Assembly (NCBI RefSeq): GCF_046546475.1
Contig: NZ_JBKGXS010000009.1
Coordinates: 62,001-126,000 of the forward strand
Length of the DNA stretch: 64,000 nt
Source of the DNA: Pseudonocardia phyllosphaerae
GTDB lineage: Bacteria > Actinomycetota > Actinomycetes > Mycobacteriales > Pseudonocardiaceae
Direction: 5' to 3'
The translations under genes and the position numbers were made by a program. The notes beneath the pieces were generated by a model, which saw only the letters and a program-made list of their open reading frames with translations, had not been told where the DNA came from and did no database searches. Positions 40,810 to 48,975 of the stretch are shown here, piece by piece (positions within the stretch are counted from its first letter, which is position 1; the number at the start of each line of letters is the position of its first letter).

Positions 40810-40917
40810 GCCAGGGTGATCCCGCTCGCCGCGCCCGGGCGTCGCCCCAGTTCGGCGGGGGTTCCACCGGTGGCGGGGATGCCCCCCGACCGCCTCTCGC
40901 CTACCCTGGGAAGGGTC

Positions 40918-41502
40918 ATGGCACGCGTCATCCACGTCTTCCGCGCCCCCGACCGCTTCGTGGCCGGGACCGTCGGCGAGCCCGGCGACCGGGCGTTCTA
41001 CCTCCAGGCCATCGAGAGTGCACGCACGATCAGCGTGCTGCTCGAGAAACAGCAGGTCTCGGTGCTCGCGGAGCGCATCACCGCGCTGCTCGGCGAGGTC
41101 GGCAAGCGGTTCGGCGAGGCGAACCTGGCCTCCGATGACCGGCCCGTCCCCACCGGCGACAGCGACCCGCTCACGGTCCCGCTGGAGGAGGAGTTCCGGG
41201 TCGGCACGATGGGCCTGGGCTGGGACGCGGACTCCAGCTCGATCGTCGTCGAGCTGCTCGCGGTCACCGAGGAGGAGATCGACGAGTCGGTCGTGCTCGA
41301 CGACACCGAGGAGGGCCCGGACGCGCTGCGCGTGTTCCTGTCCCCGTCGGCGGCGAAGGCGTTCGCCGAGCGCGCCGAGAAGGTCGTCGACGCCGGCCGC
41401 GCGCCGTGCCCGCTGTGTGCCGAGCCGCTGGACCCCGAGGGGCACGTCTGCGTCCGCCTCAACGGCTACCACGACCGCAACCCCGTGGCCGAGGTCGAAT
41501 GA
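40918..41502 (+). CDS. DUF3090-family protein
   Basis: 194 residues beginning MARVIHVFRAPDRFVAGTVGEPGDRAFYLQA, the DUF3090 signature, and ending with a zinc-ribbon-like pair of cysteines (CPLCAEPLDPEGHVC). The four Cys/His residues in the tail probably bind metal. Function unknown, but it is part of a conserved actinobacterial triad with the phosphatase and the SCO1664-type protein, to which it is coupled by an ATGA overlap. Confidence 0.93.
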   Translation: MARVIHVFRAPDRFVAGTVGEPGDRAFYLQAIESARTISVLLEKQQVSVLAERITALLGEVGKRFGEANLASDDRPVPTGDSDPLTVPLEEEFRVGTMGLGWDADSSSIVVELLAVTEEEIDESVVLDDTEEGPDALRVFLSPSAAKAFAERAEKVVDAGRAPCPLCAEPLDPEGHVCVRLNGYHDRNPVAEVE

Positions 41503-42410
41503 ACCCGGTCCCCGACCTGCGGGACCCGGCGGTCCTGGAGATCCTCGAACACGGCCGGATGGACGTCACCGGACGGATGGTCGACGCCTCCAACGCCACC
41601 CTGTTCGGCACCGTGCAGGCCGACGGCGTCGAGCTGCGCTGCGTCTACAAGCCGGTCCGCGGGGAGCGCCCGCTGTGGGACTTCCCGGACGGCACGCTCG
41701 CCGGCCGCGAGGTCGCGTCCTACCTGGTCTCCGAGGCGTCCGGGCTGCGGGTCGTGCCGCCGACGGTGCTGCGCGACGAGGCCCCGTTCGGGCCGGGCAT
41801 GGTGCAGGCCTGGGTGTCCTCCGGCGACGAGAGCGCGCTGACCGACCCGGAGACCGACGACTTCGACGGCGACCTCGACGAGACCACCATCCACCTGGCG
41901 GCCGAGTCGCTGGTGGAGCTGTGCGCCCCCGACGAGATCCCGGACGGCTGGCTGTCGGTGCTGCGCGCCCGCGACGGCGGCGGCGACCCGGTGGTGCTCG
42001 CGCACGCCGACGACCCGACGCTGCGCGCGATGGCGCTGTTCGACGTCGTGGTGAACAACGCCGACCGCAAGGGCGGGCACGTCATCGTCTGCCGCGGCAC
42101 CGACACCGACGGCACCACGGCCGAACGCACCGGGGTCTACGGCGTCGACCACGGCCTCACCCTGCACACCGAGCCCAAGCTGCGGACCGTGCTGTGGGGC
42201 TGGATCGGCGACGAGATCGGCGAGGAGCACACCGCACAGCTCAAGGAGCTCCGCGACCGGCTGAACGGGGAGCTCGCCGACGTCCTCGGGGAGCACGTCA
42301 CCCGGCGCGAGGTCGCGGCGCTGCGCTCGCGGATCGACCACCTGCTCGCCGAGCCGCGCTTCCCCGGCCCGGACGGCTTCGGCCCGGCCATTCCCTGGCC
42401 CGCCTTCTAG
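41499..42410 (+). CDS. SCO1664-family protein (PI3/4-kinase-like fold)
   Basis: 303 residues. CVYKPVRGERPLWDFPDGTLAGREVASYLVSEASG contains the ATP-binding Lys of a kinase-like fold, FDVVVNNADRKGGHV the catalytic-loop-like Asp/Asn, and GVYGVDHGLTLH the DHG motif. The architecture resembles phosphatidylinositol 3/4-kinase-like proteins. Biochemical role unknown. ATG overlaps the DUF3090 stop. Confidence 0.92.
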   Translation: MNPVPDLRDPAVLEILEHGRMDVTGRMVDASNATLFGTVQADGVELRCVYKPVRGERPLWDFPDGTLAGREVASYLVSEASGLRVVPPTVLRDEAPFGPGMVQAWVSSGDESALTDPETDDFDGDLDETTIHLAAESLVELCAPDEIPDGWLSVLRARDGGGDPVVLAHADDPTLRAMALFDVVVNNADRKGGHVIVCRGTDTDGTTAERTGVYGVDHGLTLHTEPKLRTVLWGWIGDEIGEEHTAQLKELRDRLNGELADVLGEHVTRREVAALRSRIDHLLAEPRFPGPDGFGPAIPWPAF

Positions 42411-42436
42411 CCCTGACATCCTTCCGGCCCCTGGCA

Positions 42437-42442
42437 TACGGT
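42437..42442 (+). promoter_or_regulatory. -10 box of a leaderless transcript (epoxide-hydrolase-like gene)
   Basis: TACGGT followed by exactly 6 nt and the ATG at 42449; no Shine-Dalgarno is seen. Confidence 0.5.
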
Positions 42443-42448
42443 CCGGGC

Positions 42449-43327
42449 ATGGTTCTGCCTCCCGCGCAGCGGGTCACCGTCCCCGGCACCACGCTCGACG
42501 AGATCACCCTCTCGGTGCACGACACCGGAGGCGACGGGCCGCCGGTGCTGCTGCTGCACGGCTGGCCGGACCGGGCGACACTGTGGACCGAGCAGGCCGA
42601 CGCGCTGGCCGCGGCCGGGTACCGCGTCGTCGTCCCGGATCTGCGCGGGTTCGGGGAGTCCGACCGGCCCGAGGGTGTCGAGCACTACGCGATGACGGCC
42701 CTGGTGCACGACGTGCTCGGCGTCGCCGACGCGCTCGGGATCGGCGAGTTCGCGCTCGCCGGGCACGACTGGGGCGCCGGGCTCGGCTGGGCGCTCGTGC
42801 TCGGCGACCTGTCCGCCGAGACGCCGCGGATCACCCGCTACGCCGCGTTCTCCGTCGGGCACCCCGCCGCGTTCGCCGCCGCCGGGTTCCGGCAGAAGGC
42901 GATGTCCTGGTACATGCTCTGGTTCCAGTTCCCGGGCGTCGCCGAGCAGGTGATGCCCGCGCACGACTGGCAGTTCCTGCGGGCCTGGGCGCAGGCGTCG
43001 TTCCCGCCGGGGCACCCGCTGCCCGAGCAGCAGATCGCCGACCTGTCCCGGCCGGGCGCGCTCACCGCGTCGCTGAACTGGTACCGCGCCAACGTCGACC
43101 CGGCGACGTTCGTGCCCACCGACCTGCCCCGGGTGCCGCCGATCCGGATCCCGGTGCTCGGCGTGTGGAGCGACGGCGACCTCGCGCTGACCGACGCGCA
43201 GATGCGCCGCTCCTCGGAGTTCGTCACCGACTTCCGGTTCGAGCAGATCTCCGGTGCCGGGCACTGGATCCCGCAGGAGGCGCCGCAGGCCGCGACCGAC
43301 CTGCTGCTCGCGTTCCTGGCAGGGTGA
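42449..43327 (+). CDS. epoxide-hydrolase-like alpha/beta hydrolase
   Basis: 292 residues of an alpha/beta hydrolase. HGWPD is the oxyanion loop, the nucleophile is Asp107 in AGHDWGAG (as in epoxide hydrolases and haloalkane dehalogenases rather than a Ser), the acid is in WSDGDLALT and the His in GAGHWIPQEAP. The Tyr pair of the cap (WYMLWFQFPG and LNWYRAN) favours an epoxide hydrolase. The ATG at 42449 has a leaderless -10 box upstream. It is distinct from the SCO1664 operon. Confidence 0.86.
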   Translation: MVLPPAQRVTVPGTTLDEITLSVHDTGGDGPPVLLLHGWPDRATLWTEQADALAAAGYRVVVPDLRGFGESDRPEGVEHYAMTALVHDVLGVADALGIGEFALAGHDWGAGLGWALVLGDLSAETPRITRYAAFSVGHPAAFAAAGFRQKAMSWYMLWFQFPGVAEQVMPAHDWQFLRAWAQASFPPGHPLPEQQIADLSRPGALTASLNWYRANVDPATFVPTDLPRVPPIRIPVLGVWSDGDLALTDAQMRRSSEFVTDFRFEQISGAGHWIPQEAPQAATDLLLAFLAG

Positions 43328-43425
43328 CCGACGGCATGCGCGCCCACCCGCTCGGAACGGGAACCCCGGACGCGAGGATGTGATCCGGCGCCGGACCGGC
43401 GCCGGCGACGACAGAGGAGCGGGAG

Positions 43426-44862
43426 ATGGCGGAGAAGAGCCGGATCGGCGTCACCGGACTGGCGGTGATGGGGGCGAACCTGGCCCGGAACATGGCCCGC
43501 CGGGGCTTCCCGGTCGCGGTGCACAACCGGACCACCGCGAAGACCACCGAGTTCATCGCCGACTACGGCGACGAGGGCGACTTCACCGGCACCGAGAGCC
43601 TGCAGGAGTTCGTCGACGCGCTCGAGACGCCGCGCAAGATCGTGGTCATGGTGAAGGCCGGGAAGCCGGTCGACGCCGTCATCGACGAGCTCGCGCCGCT
43701 GCTCGACGACGGCGACATCATCATCGACGCCGGCAACTCGCACTTCCCCGACACCGAGCGCCGCGCCGCCTACTGCGAGGAGCGCGGCCTGCGGTTCATG
43801 GGGATCGGCGTCTCCGGCGGCGAGGAGGGCGCCCTCAACGGGCCGAGCATCATGCCCGGCGGCCCGGAGGCCGCCTACGACGAGGTCTCCGAGATCCTCA
43901 CCGCGATCGCGGCGAACGTCGACGGCGACCCGTGCTGCGTCCACGTCGGACCCGGCGGCGCCGGGCACTACGTGAAGATGGTGCACAACGGCATCGAGTA
44001 CGCCGACATCCAGCTCATCGCCGAGGCCTACGACCTGCTCACCCACGTCGGCGGGCTGTCCGCGCCGGAGATCGGGAAGATCTTCGAGCAGTGGAACACC
44101 GGCGACCTCGAGTCGTTCCTGATCGAGATCACCGGCATCGTCCTGTCCAAGACCGACGAGCGGACCGGCGAGCCGCTGGTCGACGTCATCACCGACGAGG
44201 CCGAGCAGAAGGGCACCGGGCGCTGGACCGCGATCGACGCCCTCGACCTCGGCGTCCCGCTGACCGGCATCACCGAGGCCGTGTTCGCCCGGACGCTGTC
44301 CGCGCTGCGCACCGAGCGCGAGGCCGCGTCGACGACGCTGGCCGGGCCCGAGCCGCAGAAGTCCGGCGACGTCGACCGGCTCGTCGAGGACGTCCGGCAG
44401 GCGCTCTACGCGTCCAAGGTCGTCGCCTACGCGCAGGGCTTCGCGCAGATGCGCGCGGCGTCGCAGGTCAACGGCTGGGACCTCGACCTGGGCGCGATGG
44501 CCCGGATCTGGCGCGGCGGCTGCATCATCCGCGCGCAGTTCCTCAACCGGATCACCGAGGCCTACGCCGAGCACCCGGACCTGGACAACCTGCTGATGGT
44601 CCCGTACTTCACCGAGGCCGTCGCGAACGCGCAGGACGCGTGGCGCCGGGTCGTGGTGACCGCGACCGAGAACGGCGTCGCGATCCCCGCGTTCTCCTCC
44701 AGCCTGAGCTACTACGACGGCTACCGCCGCGCCCGCGGCCCGGCCAACCTCATCCAGGGGCTGCGCGACTACTTCGGTGCGCACACCTACCACCGGATCG
44801 ACGCCGAGGGCGCGTTCCACACCCGGTGGGCGCAGGACGGCGCCGAGGTCCGCACCGACTGA
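43426..44862 (+). CDS. gnd: 6-phosphogluconate dehydrogenase, decarboxylating
   Basis: 478 residues, the length of the long NADP-dependent Gnd class. GLAVMGANLARNMARRGF binds NADP, GVSGGEEGALNGPSIMPGG is the substrate-loop motif, HYVKMVHNGIEYADIQLIAEAYDL contains the catalytic Lys, and the C-terminal helical tail (ARGPANLIQGLRDYFGAHTY) closes the dimer. It makes ribulose 5-phosphate in the oxidative pentose phosphate pathway. Ends at a bidirectional terminator. Confidence 0.96.
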   Translation: MAEKSRIGVTGLAVMGANLARNMARRGFPVAVHNRTTAKTTEFIADYGDEGDFTGTESLQEFVDALETPRKIVVMVKAGKPVDAVIDELAPLLDDGDIIIDAGNSHFPDTERRAAYCEERGLRFMGIGVSGGEEGALNGPSIMPGGPEAAYDEVSEILTAIAANVDGDPCCVHVGPGGAGHYVKMVHNGIEYADIQLIAEAYDLLTHVGGLSAPEIGKIFEQWNTGDLESFLIEITGIVLSKTDERTGEPLVDVITDEAEQKGTGRWTAIDALDLGVPLTGITEAVFARTLSALRTEREAASTTLAGPEPQKSGDVDRLVEDVRQALYASKVVAYAQGFAQMRAASQVNGWDLDLGAMARIWRGGCIIRAQFLNRITEAYAEHPDLDNLLMVPYFTEAVANAQDAWRRVVVTATENGVAIPAFSSSLSYYDGYRRARGPANLIQGLRDYFGAHTYHRIDAEGAFHTRWAQDGAEVRTD

Positions 44863-44879
44863 CCCCGCCCGGCACGACC

Positions 44880-44912
44880 GGAGCCGCGGCCCCGTTCCGG
44901 GACCGCGGCTCC
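44880..44912. terminator. bidirectional terminator between gnd and the MFS gene
   Basis: GGAGCCGCGG (44880-44889) pairs with CCGCGGCTCC (44903-44912), 13-nt loop, between convergent stop codons. Confidence 0.75.
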
Positions 44913-44920
44913 GTTGCGTC

Positions 44921-46636
44921 TCACCGGCCCGCGGGTTCGGGCTCGCGGGTGCCGGGCTCGTCGACGTGGTGGTACTTCCCGCCGCGCAGCGCGCTCGCCA
45001 CCGCCGCGACCAGGCAGGCCGCGGCGGCGAAGCCGAGTGCGAAGGTCAGCCCGTCGGCGAACGGGCCGGAGATCAGCTGCGGGAAGAACTCCCGCCCGGT
45101 CAGGTACGCCGACTGCTGCGGGCCGAGGTGGGCCAGCACGTCCGGCCCGAGCAGCGTCGCGATCGGGTTGTAGCCCAGCAGCGCCGCGAACAGGATCGCC
45201 ACCGGCGGCAGCGCCGCCACCTGGTCCGCCGCGGCCTCCGGCACGCCCTGACCGGCCAGCCCGTCGTGCAGGGCCGCGGGCAGCGACGTCGACAGGCCCG
45301 CGATGAGCAGCGAGAAGAACACGCCGATCGAGAGCACCGTGGCCGCGTTCTGGAACGTCGAGGTCATCCCGGCGCCGACGCCGCGCTGCCCGGCCGGGAG
45401 CGCGTTCATGATCGCCGCGCGGTTCGGTGAGCTGAACAGGCCCATGGCCAGGCCGTTAAGCGCCAGCACCGTCGCGAACACCGGGTAGCCGAAGTCGACC
45501 GGCACGAGCAGCAGCGCGAGGAACGTCGCCGCGGCCCCGACCATCCCGAGCGTGGCGAACGCCCGGGCGCCGTAGCGGTCGGACAGCACCCCGGACACCG
45601 GCCCGGCGACCAGGAACCCGATCGTCAGCGGGACCATGTAGATCCCGGCCCACAGCGGCGTCGCCTCGAACGCGTAGCCGTGCTCGGGCAGCCAGATGCC
45701 CTGCAGCCAGATGATCAGGATGAACTGCAGTCCGCCGCGGCCGAGCGCGGCCAGCAGGCTCGCGACGTTGCCGGCGGAGAACGCGCGGATCCGGAACAGC
45801 TCGACGTGGAACATCGGCTCGGCGACGCGGCGCTCGATCCACACGAAGATCCCGAGCACCACGATCCCGCCGGCGATCAGGCCGAGCACGGTCGGGCTGG
45901 TCCAGGACATGACGTCGTCGCCGTAGGGCTGGATGCCGTAGGTGATGCCCATCAGCACCGCGACCAGGCCGACCGCGAACGTCAGGTTGCCCCACCAGTC
46001 GATCCGGGCCGCGCGGCGGACGCCGGTGTCGCGCAGCTTCGCGTACGCCCAGACCGTGCCGAACACCCCGACCGGCACCGACACCAGGAACACCAGGTGC
46101 CAGTTCAGCGGGGCGAGCACCCCACCGACGACCAGCCCGAGGAACGAGCCGGCGATCGCGGCGACCGAGTTGATCCCCAGCGCCAGGCCGCGCTGGTGGG
46201 TGGGGAAGGCGTCGGTGAGGATCGCCGTCGAGTTCGCCAGCAGCAGCGCGCCGCCGACACCCTGCAGCACCCGCATCGTGATCAGCCAGATCGCGCCCGC
46301 GTCGCCGTGCAGCCAGGTCGCGGCCAGCAGCACGGAGAACACGGTGAACACGGCGAAGCCCAGGTTGTACATCCGGGTGCGGCCGAACATGTCCCCGAGC
46401 CGGCCGAAGCTGACGACGAGCACGGCGGTGACCACGAGGTAGCCCATGATCAGCCACAGCAGGTAGTCGATGTTCTGCGGCGCGAGCGGGTCGATCCCGA
46501 TCCCGCGGAAGATGTCCGGCAGCGCGATCAGCAGGATCGACATGTTGATCGTGACGATCAGGACACCCATGGTGGTGTTGGACAGCGCGACCCATCTGTA
46601 CCGGTCGGGGCGCGGACCGGCGTCAACGTTGAGCAT
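44921..46636 (-). CDS. MFS drug/solute exporter, 14-helix (DHA2) type
   Basis: 571 residues with 14 predicted helices and the MFS motifs LGDMFGRTRMYNLGF (motif A) and QGVGGALLLANSTAILTDAFP (motif C-like region). This EmrB/QacA arrangement exports toxic compounds or metabolites. ATG at 46636 has TAACCT 8 nt upstream, an arrangement seen at leaderless starts, and the gene diverges from DUF2127. Substrate unknown. Confidence 0.87.
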   Translation of the reverse strand: MLNVDAGPRPDRYRWVALSNTTMGVLIVTINMSILLIALPDIFRGIGIDPLAPQNIDYLLWLIMGYLVVTAVLVVSFGRLGDMFGRTRMYNLGFAVFTVFSVLLAATWLHGDAGAIWLITMRVLQGVGGALLLANSTAILTDAFPTHQRGLALGINSVAAIAGSFLGLVVGGVLAPLNWHLVFLVSVPVGVFGTVWAYAKLRDTGVRRAARIDWWGNLTFAVGLVAVLMGITYGIQPYGDDVMSWTSPTVLGLIAGGIVVLGIFVWIERRVAEPMFHVELFRIRAFSAGNVASLLAALGRGGLQFILIIWLQGIWLPEHGYAFEATPLWAGIYMVPLTIGFLVAGPVSGVLSDRYGARAFATLGMVGAAATFLALLLVPVDFGYPVFATVLALNGLAMGLFSSPNRAAIMNALPAGQRGVGAGMTSTFQNAATVLSIGVFFSLLIAGLSTSLPAALHDGLAGQGVPEAAADQVAALPPVAILFAALLGYNPIATLLGPDVLAHLGPQQSAYLTGREFFPQLISGPFADGLTFALGFAAAACLVAAVASALRGGKYHHVDEPGTREPEPAGR

Positions 46637-46691
46637 CGCTAATGAGGTTACGAGAGACCGTTGCGGCGCGCCACGGTCCTGGCGGTCCGGC

Positions 46692-46697
46692 TAGGCT
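46692..46697 (+). promoter_or_regulatory. -10 box of a leaderless transcript (DUF2127 gene)
   Basis: TAGGCT followed by exactly 6 nt and the ATG at 46704. A minus-strand TAACCT at 46645-46650 likewise precedes the divergent MFS start by 8 nt. Confidence 0.5.
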
Positions 46698-46703
46698 CAC
46701 GCC

Positions 46704-47219
46704 ATGACGGGATCGGCACCGGTGGAGTCCGCGGAGAACATCCGCTGGACCGAACGACTCTTCCGCTTCGCGCTCTGGGTGAAGGGCATCGACGGTGCCG
46801 CGGAGCTGATCGGCGCGGTCGCGCTGCTGCTCGTCTCCGGGGACTGGCTCAACCGGGTCGTGGCCGCGGTGCTGGCCCGGGACCTGATCGGCTCGCCGGA
46901 CGGGTTCCTCGCCCGGCACCTCGTCACCGGGACCCAGCACTTCGCCGAGGGCAACCGGACGTTCGCGGTCGTCTACCTGGGCCTGCACGGGATCATCAAG
47001 CTCGCACTGGTGATCGCACTGCTGCGCAAGTGGCTGCCTGCCTACCCGGTCGCGGTCGTCGTGCTCGGTGCGTTCGTGGTCTACGAGCTCATCCACGCCT
47101 GGCACACGCACTCGGTGTTGCTGCCGTTCCTGGCCCTGCTCGACGTCGCGATCATCGTGTTCGTGATCCGCGAGTACATCCTGCTGCGCAAGGAGCGCGC
47201 GGCCGGTCAGGAGATCTGA
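46704..47219 (+). CDS. DUF2127-family membrane protein
   Basis: 171 residues with four hydrophobic segments and the DUF2127 features FRFALWVKGIDGAAELIGAVAL, YLGLHGIIKLALVIALLR, VYELIHAWHTHS and the C-terminal IREYILLRKE. Function unknown. Its last 13 bp overlap the convergent threonine-dehydratase-like gene. Confidence 0.88.
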   Translation: MTGSAPVESAENIRWTERLFRFALWVKGIDGAAELIGAVALLLVSGDWLNRVVAAVLARDLIGSPDGFLARHLVTGTQHFAEGNRTFAVVYLGLHGIIKLALVIALLRKWLPAYPVAVVVLGAFVVYELIHAWHTHSVLLPFLALLDVAIIVFVIREYILLRKERAAGQEI

Positions 47220-48178
47220 GCTGCTCTGCTCACCACGTCTCCGACGTCGGCGTTCGACCCGCAGATGACCAGGGCGAGCCGGGTGTCCGGGTGCCGGCGG
47301 CGGACCTCGCGGGCCGCGGGTACCAGGCAGCCCGCGGCAGGCTCCGCCCAGATCCCGGCGTGCTCGGCCAGGGCGAGCGTCTCGCGGTAGGCGTCGGCGT
47401 CGTCCACGACGAGGACGTCGGTCACCAGCGCGGCCGCGTGGTCGTAGGTCAGCTGCGACGCCGACGGCGCGGACAGCGTCGTGATCGCCGAGGTGATCTC
47501 GACCGGCGTCGGGCCGCCCGCGCGCAGCGCCGCGGACATCGCCTCGGCGCCCCGGGTCTCCACACCCCACACCCGGGTGGTCGGCAGCAGCGCACGGATC
47601 GCCGTCGCCACGCCGGACAGCAGCGCGCCGCCGCCGATCGAGACGAGCACGTCGGTCGGGGGCGCGCCGAGCGCGGCGGCGTCACGGGCCAGCTCCAGCC
47701 CGACGGTGCCCTGCGCGGCCAGCGTCACCGGGTCGTCGAACGGGTGGACCAGGGTCATGCCATCGGCCTGCAGCTGCGCGGCCAGCGCGAACGCGGCCGG
47801 GATGTCCGGGGTGAGCCGGACGTCGGCACCCGCGGCGCGGGCGGAGGCGATCGAGCGGGCCGGCGCGTTCTCCGGCATGACGACCACGGCGCTCACGCCC
47901 TCGGCCCCCGCGACCTCGGCGACGGCGAGGCCGTGGTTGCCACCGGAGACGGCGACGATCCCGGCAGCCCGCTCGTCATCGGACAGCGACGCGAGCTTGG
48001 CCAGCACCCCGCGCGGCTTGAACGACCCGGACCGCTGCAGGTGCTCCAGCTTCAGCAGCACCGGCGAGCCCAGGTACGCGCCCAGCCCGGGGGAGGGGAT
48101 CGTCGGGGTGTGCACGACACCGCCGGAGATCCGCTCCGCCGCCGTCTCGATGTCGTCGAGGGTCACCAGGTCCGCCAT
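47207..48178 (-). CDS. PLP-dependent threonine/serine dehydratase-like enzyme
   Basis: 323 residues of fold-type II PLP enzyme. The PLP Lys lies in SGSFKPRGVLAKL, the Asn-containing ligand loop is SGGNHGLAVAEVA, the phosphate-binding loop is VSIGGGALLSGVATAI, and the C-terminal ICGSNADVGDVV supplies the Ser/Cys near the pyridine N. It lacks the regulatory ACT domain of biosynthetic IlvA, so it is a catabolic dehydratase or a racemase. The ATG at 48178 has TACGGT 7 nt upstream. Confidence 0.87.
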   Translation of the reverse strand: MADLVTLDDIETAAERISGGVVHTPTIPSPGLGAYLGSPVLLKLEHLQRSGSFKPRGVLAKLASLSDDERAAGIVAVSGGNHGLAVAEVAGAEGVSAVVVMPENAPARSIASARAAGADVRLTPDIPAAFALAAQLQADGMTLVHPFDDPVTLAAQGTVGLELARDAAALGAPPTDVLVSIGGGALLSGVATAIRALLPTTRVWGVETRGAEAMSAALRAGGPTPVEITSAITTLSAPSASQLTYDHAAALVTDVLVVDDADAYRETLALAEHAGIWAEPAAGCLVPAAREVRRRHPDTRLALVICGSNADVGDVVSRAAQIS

Positions 48179-48185
48179 GGGGCCA

Positions 48186-48191
48186 ACCGTA
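48186..48191 (-). promoter_or_regulatory. -10 box of the dehydratase-like gene
   Basis: TACGGT on the minus strand with 7 nt to the ATG at 48178, again without a Shine-Dalgarno sequence. Confidence 0.42.
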
Positions 48192-48201
48192 GTGACCCGC
48201 C

Positions 48202-48786
48202 TCAGCCCATCGTCTTGGCGCCGTCGATGGCCTCGCGGATGATGTCCGCGTGCCCGGCGTGCTGGCTGATCTCGGCGAGCATGTGCAGCGCGATCCGGCG
48301 CACCGACCAGGCCGCACCCGGCTCGAACCACGGCGCGACGGGCAGCGCGTGGGTGGTGTCGAGGTCGGCGGTGCGCAGGATCTCCTCGGTGCGGGCGGCC
48401 ACCTGCTCGATCCGCGCCCGCAGGAACTCCAGCGTCTCGTGCTCGGCGAGGGTGAACCGGTCGTCCTCCCACTCGCTGTCCGACCAGTCGCCGCCGTTCG
48501 TCTCGCCCTCGGCCGCCACCGCGTCCCAGTCGACGTCGGAGTTGTAGACGTCGGTGAACGCGTCCGCCCCCTCGACGGCGAAGCGGAACCACTGCTCCTC
48601 GGTGTCCGCGACATGCTTGAGCAGCGACGCGATCGTCAGCGCGCTCACCGTGCTCGGGGTGCGGGCCTGCTCCTCGGTGAGCCCGTCCGCGGTCTGCAGC
48701 AGGAAGCCGCGGTGCCGCTCCAGAGTGGTGATCAGCTCGGCGCGCTCGCCGGTGAGCTCGGTGGTGGGGTCGGCCTGTGCCTGCAT
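48202..48786 (-). CDS. DinB/DUF664-family protein
   Basis: 194 residues, four-helix bundle pattern. The likely metal His residues are in LLKHVADTEEQWF, RIALHMLAEISQHAGHADII and the middle region. This DinB-like group includes mycothiol-dependent metalloenzymes of unknown specificity, which fits an actinobacterium. The ATG at 48786 follows AGAGGCGG; a longer frame begins at 48837. Confidence 0.87.
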   Translation of the reverse strand: MQAQADPTTELTGERAELITTLERHRGFLLQTADGLTEEQARTPSTVSALTIASLLKHVADTEEQWFRFAVEGADAFTDVYNSDVDWDAVAAEGETNGGDWSDSEWEDDRFTLAEHETLEFLRARIEQVAARTEEILRTADLDTTHALPVAPWFEPGAAWSVRRIALHMLAEISQHAGHADIIREAIDGAKTMG

Positions 48787-48885
48787 GACGTCCGCCTCTC
48801 GTCGGGTGCCGGCCGGGTCTTCCCGGTCCGACGCCAACGACGGTAGGACCCGATGCGGACAGCTCCGGTCCTCGACGGAGACGGT

Positions 48886-48975
48886 TCAGCGCAGTTTCTG
48901 CAGAGCGTTCTCCCAGCGGCGGCCCCGGACGACGACGTAGCGGCCGTCCGGGGTCCGCTCGGGCTCGGAGCTCAC
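48886..48975 (-). CDS. 29-residue small ORF overlapping the glpD stop
   Basis: GTG at 48975 overlaps the glpD TGA as GTGA. The peptide begins MSSEPERTPDGRYVVVRGRR and ends WENALQKLR. The DGRYVVVRGRRW stretch matches the start of a small actinobacterial protein family usually about 70-90 residues long with RGRRWR-x-DP. Here it stops after 29 residues, so it may be a truncated relic or a real small basic protein. Coupling to glpD suggests translation. Confidence 0.5.
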   Translation of the reverse strand: MSSEPERTPDGRYVVVRGRRWENALQKLR

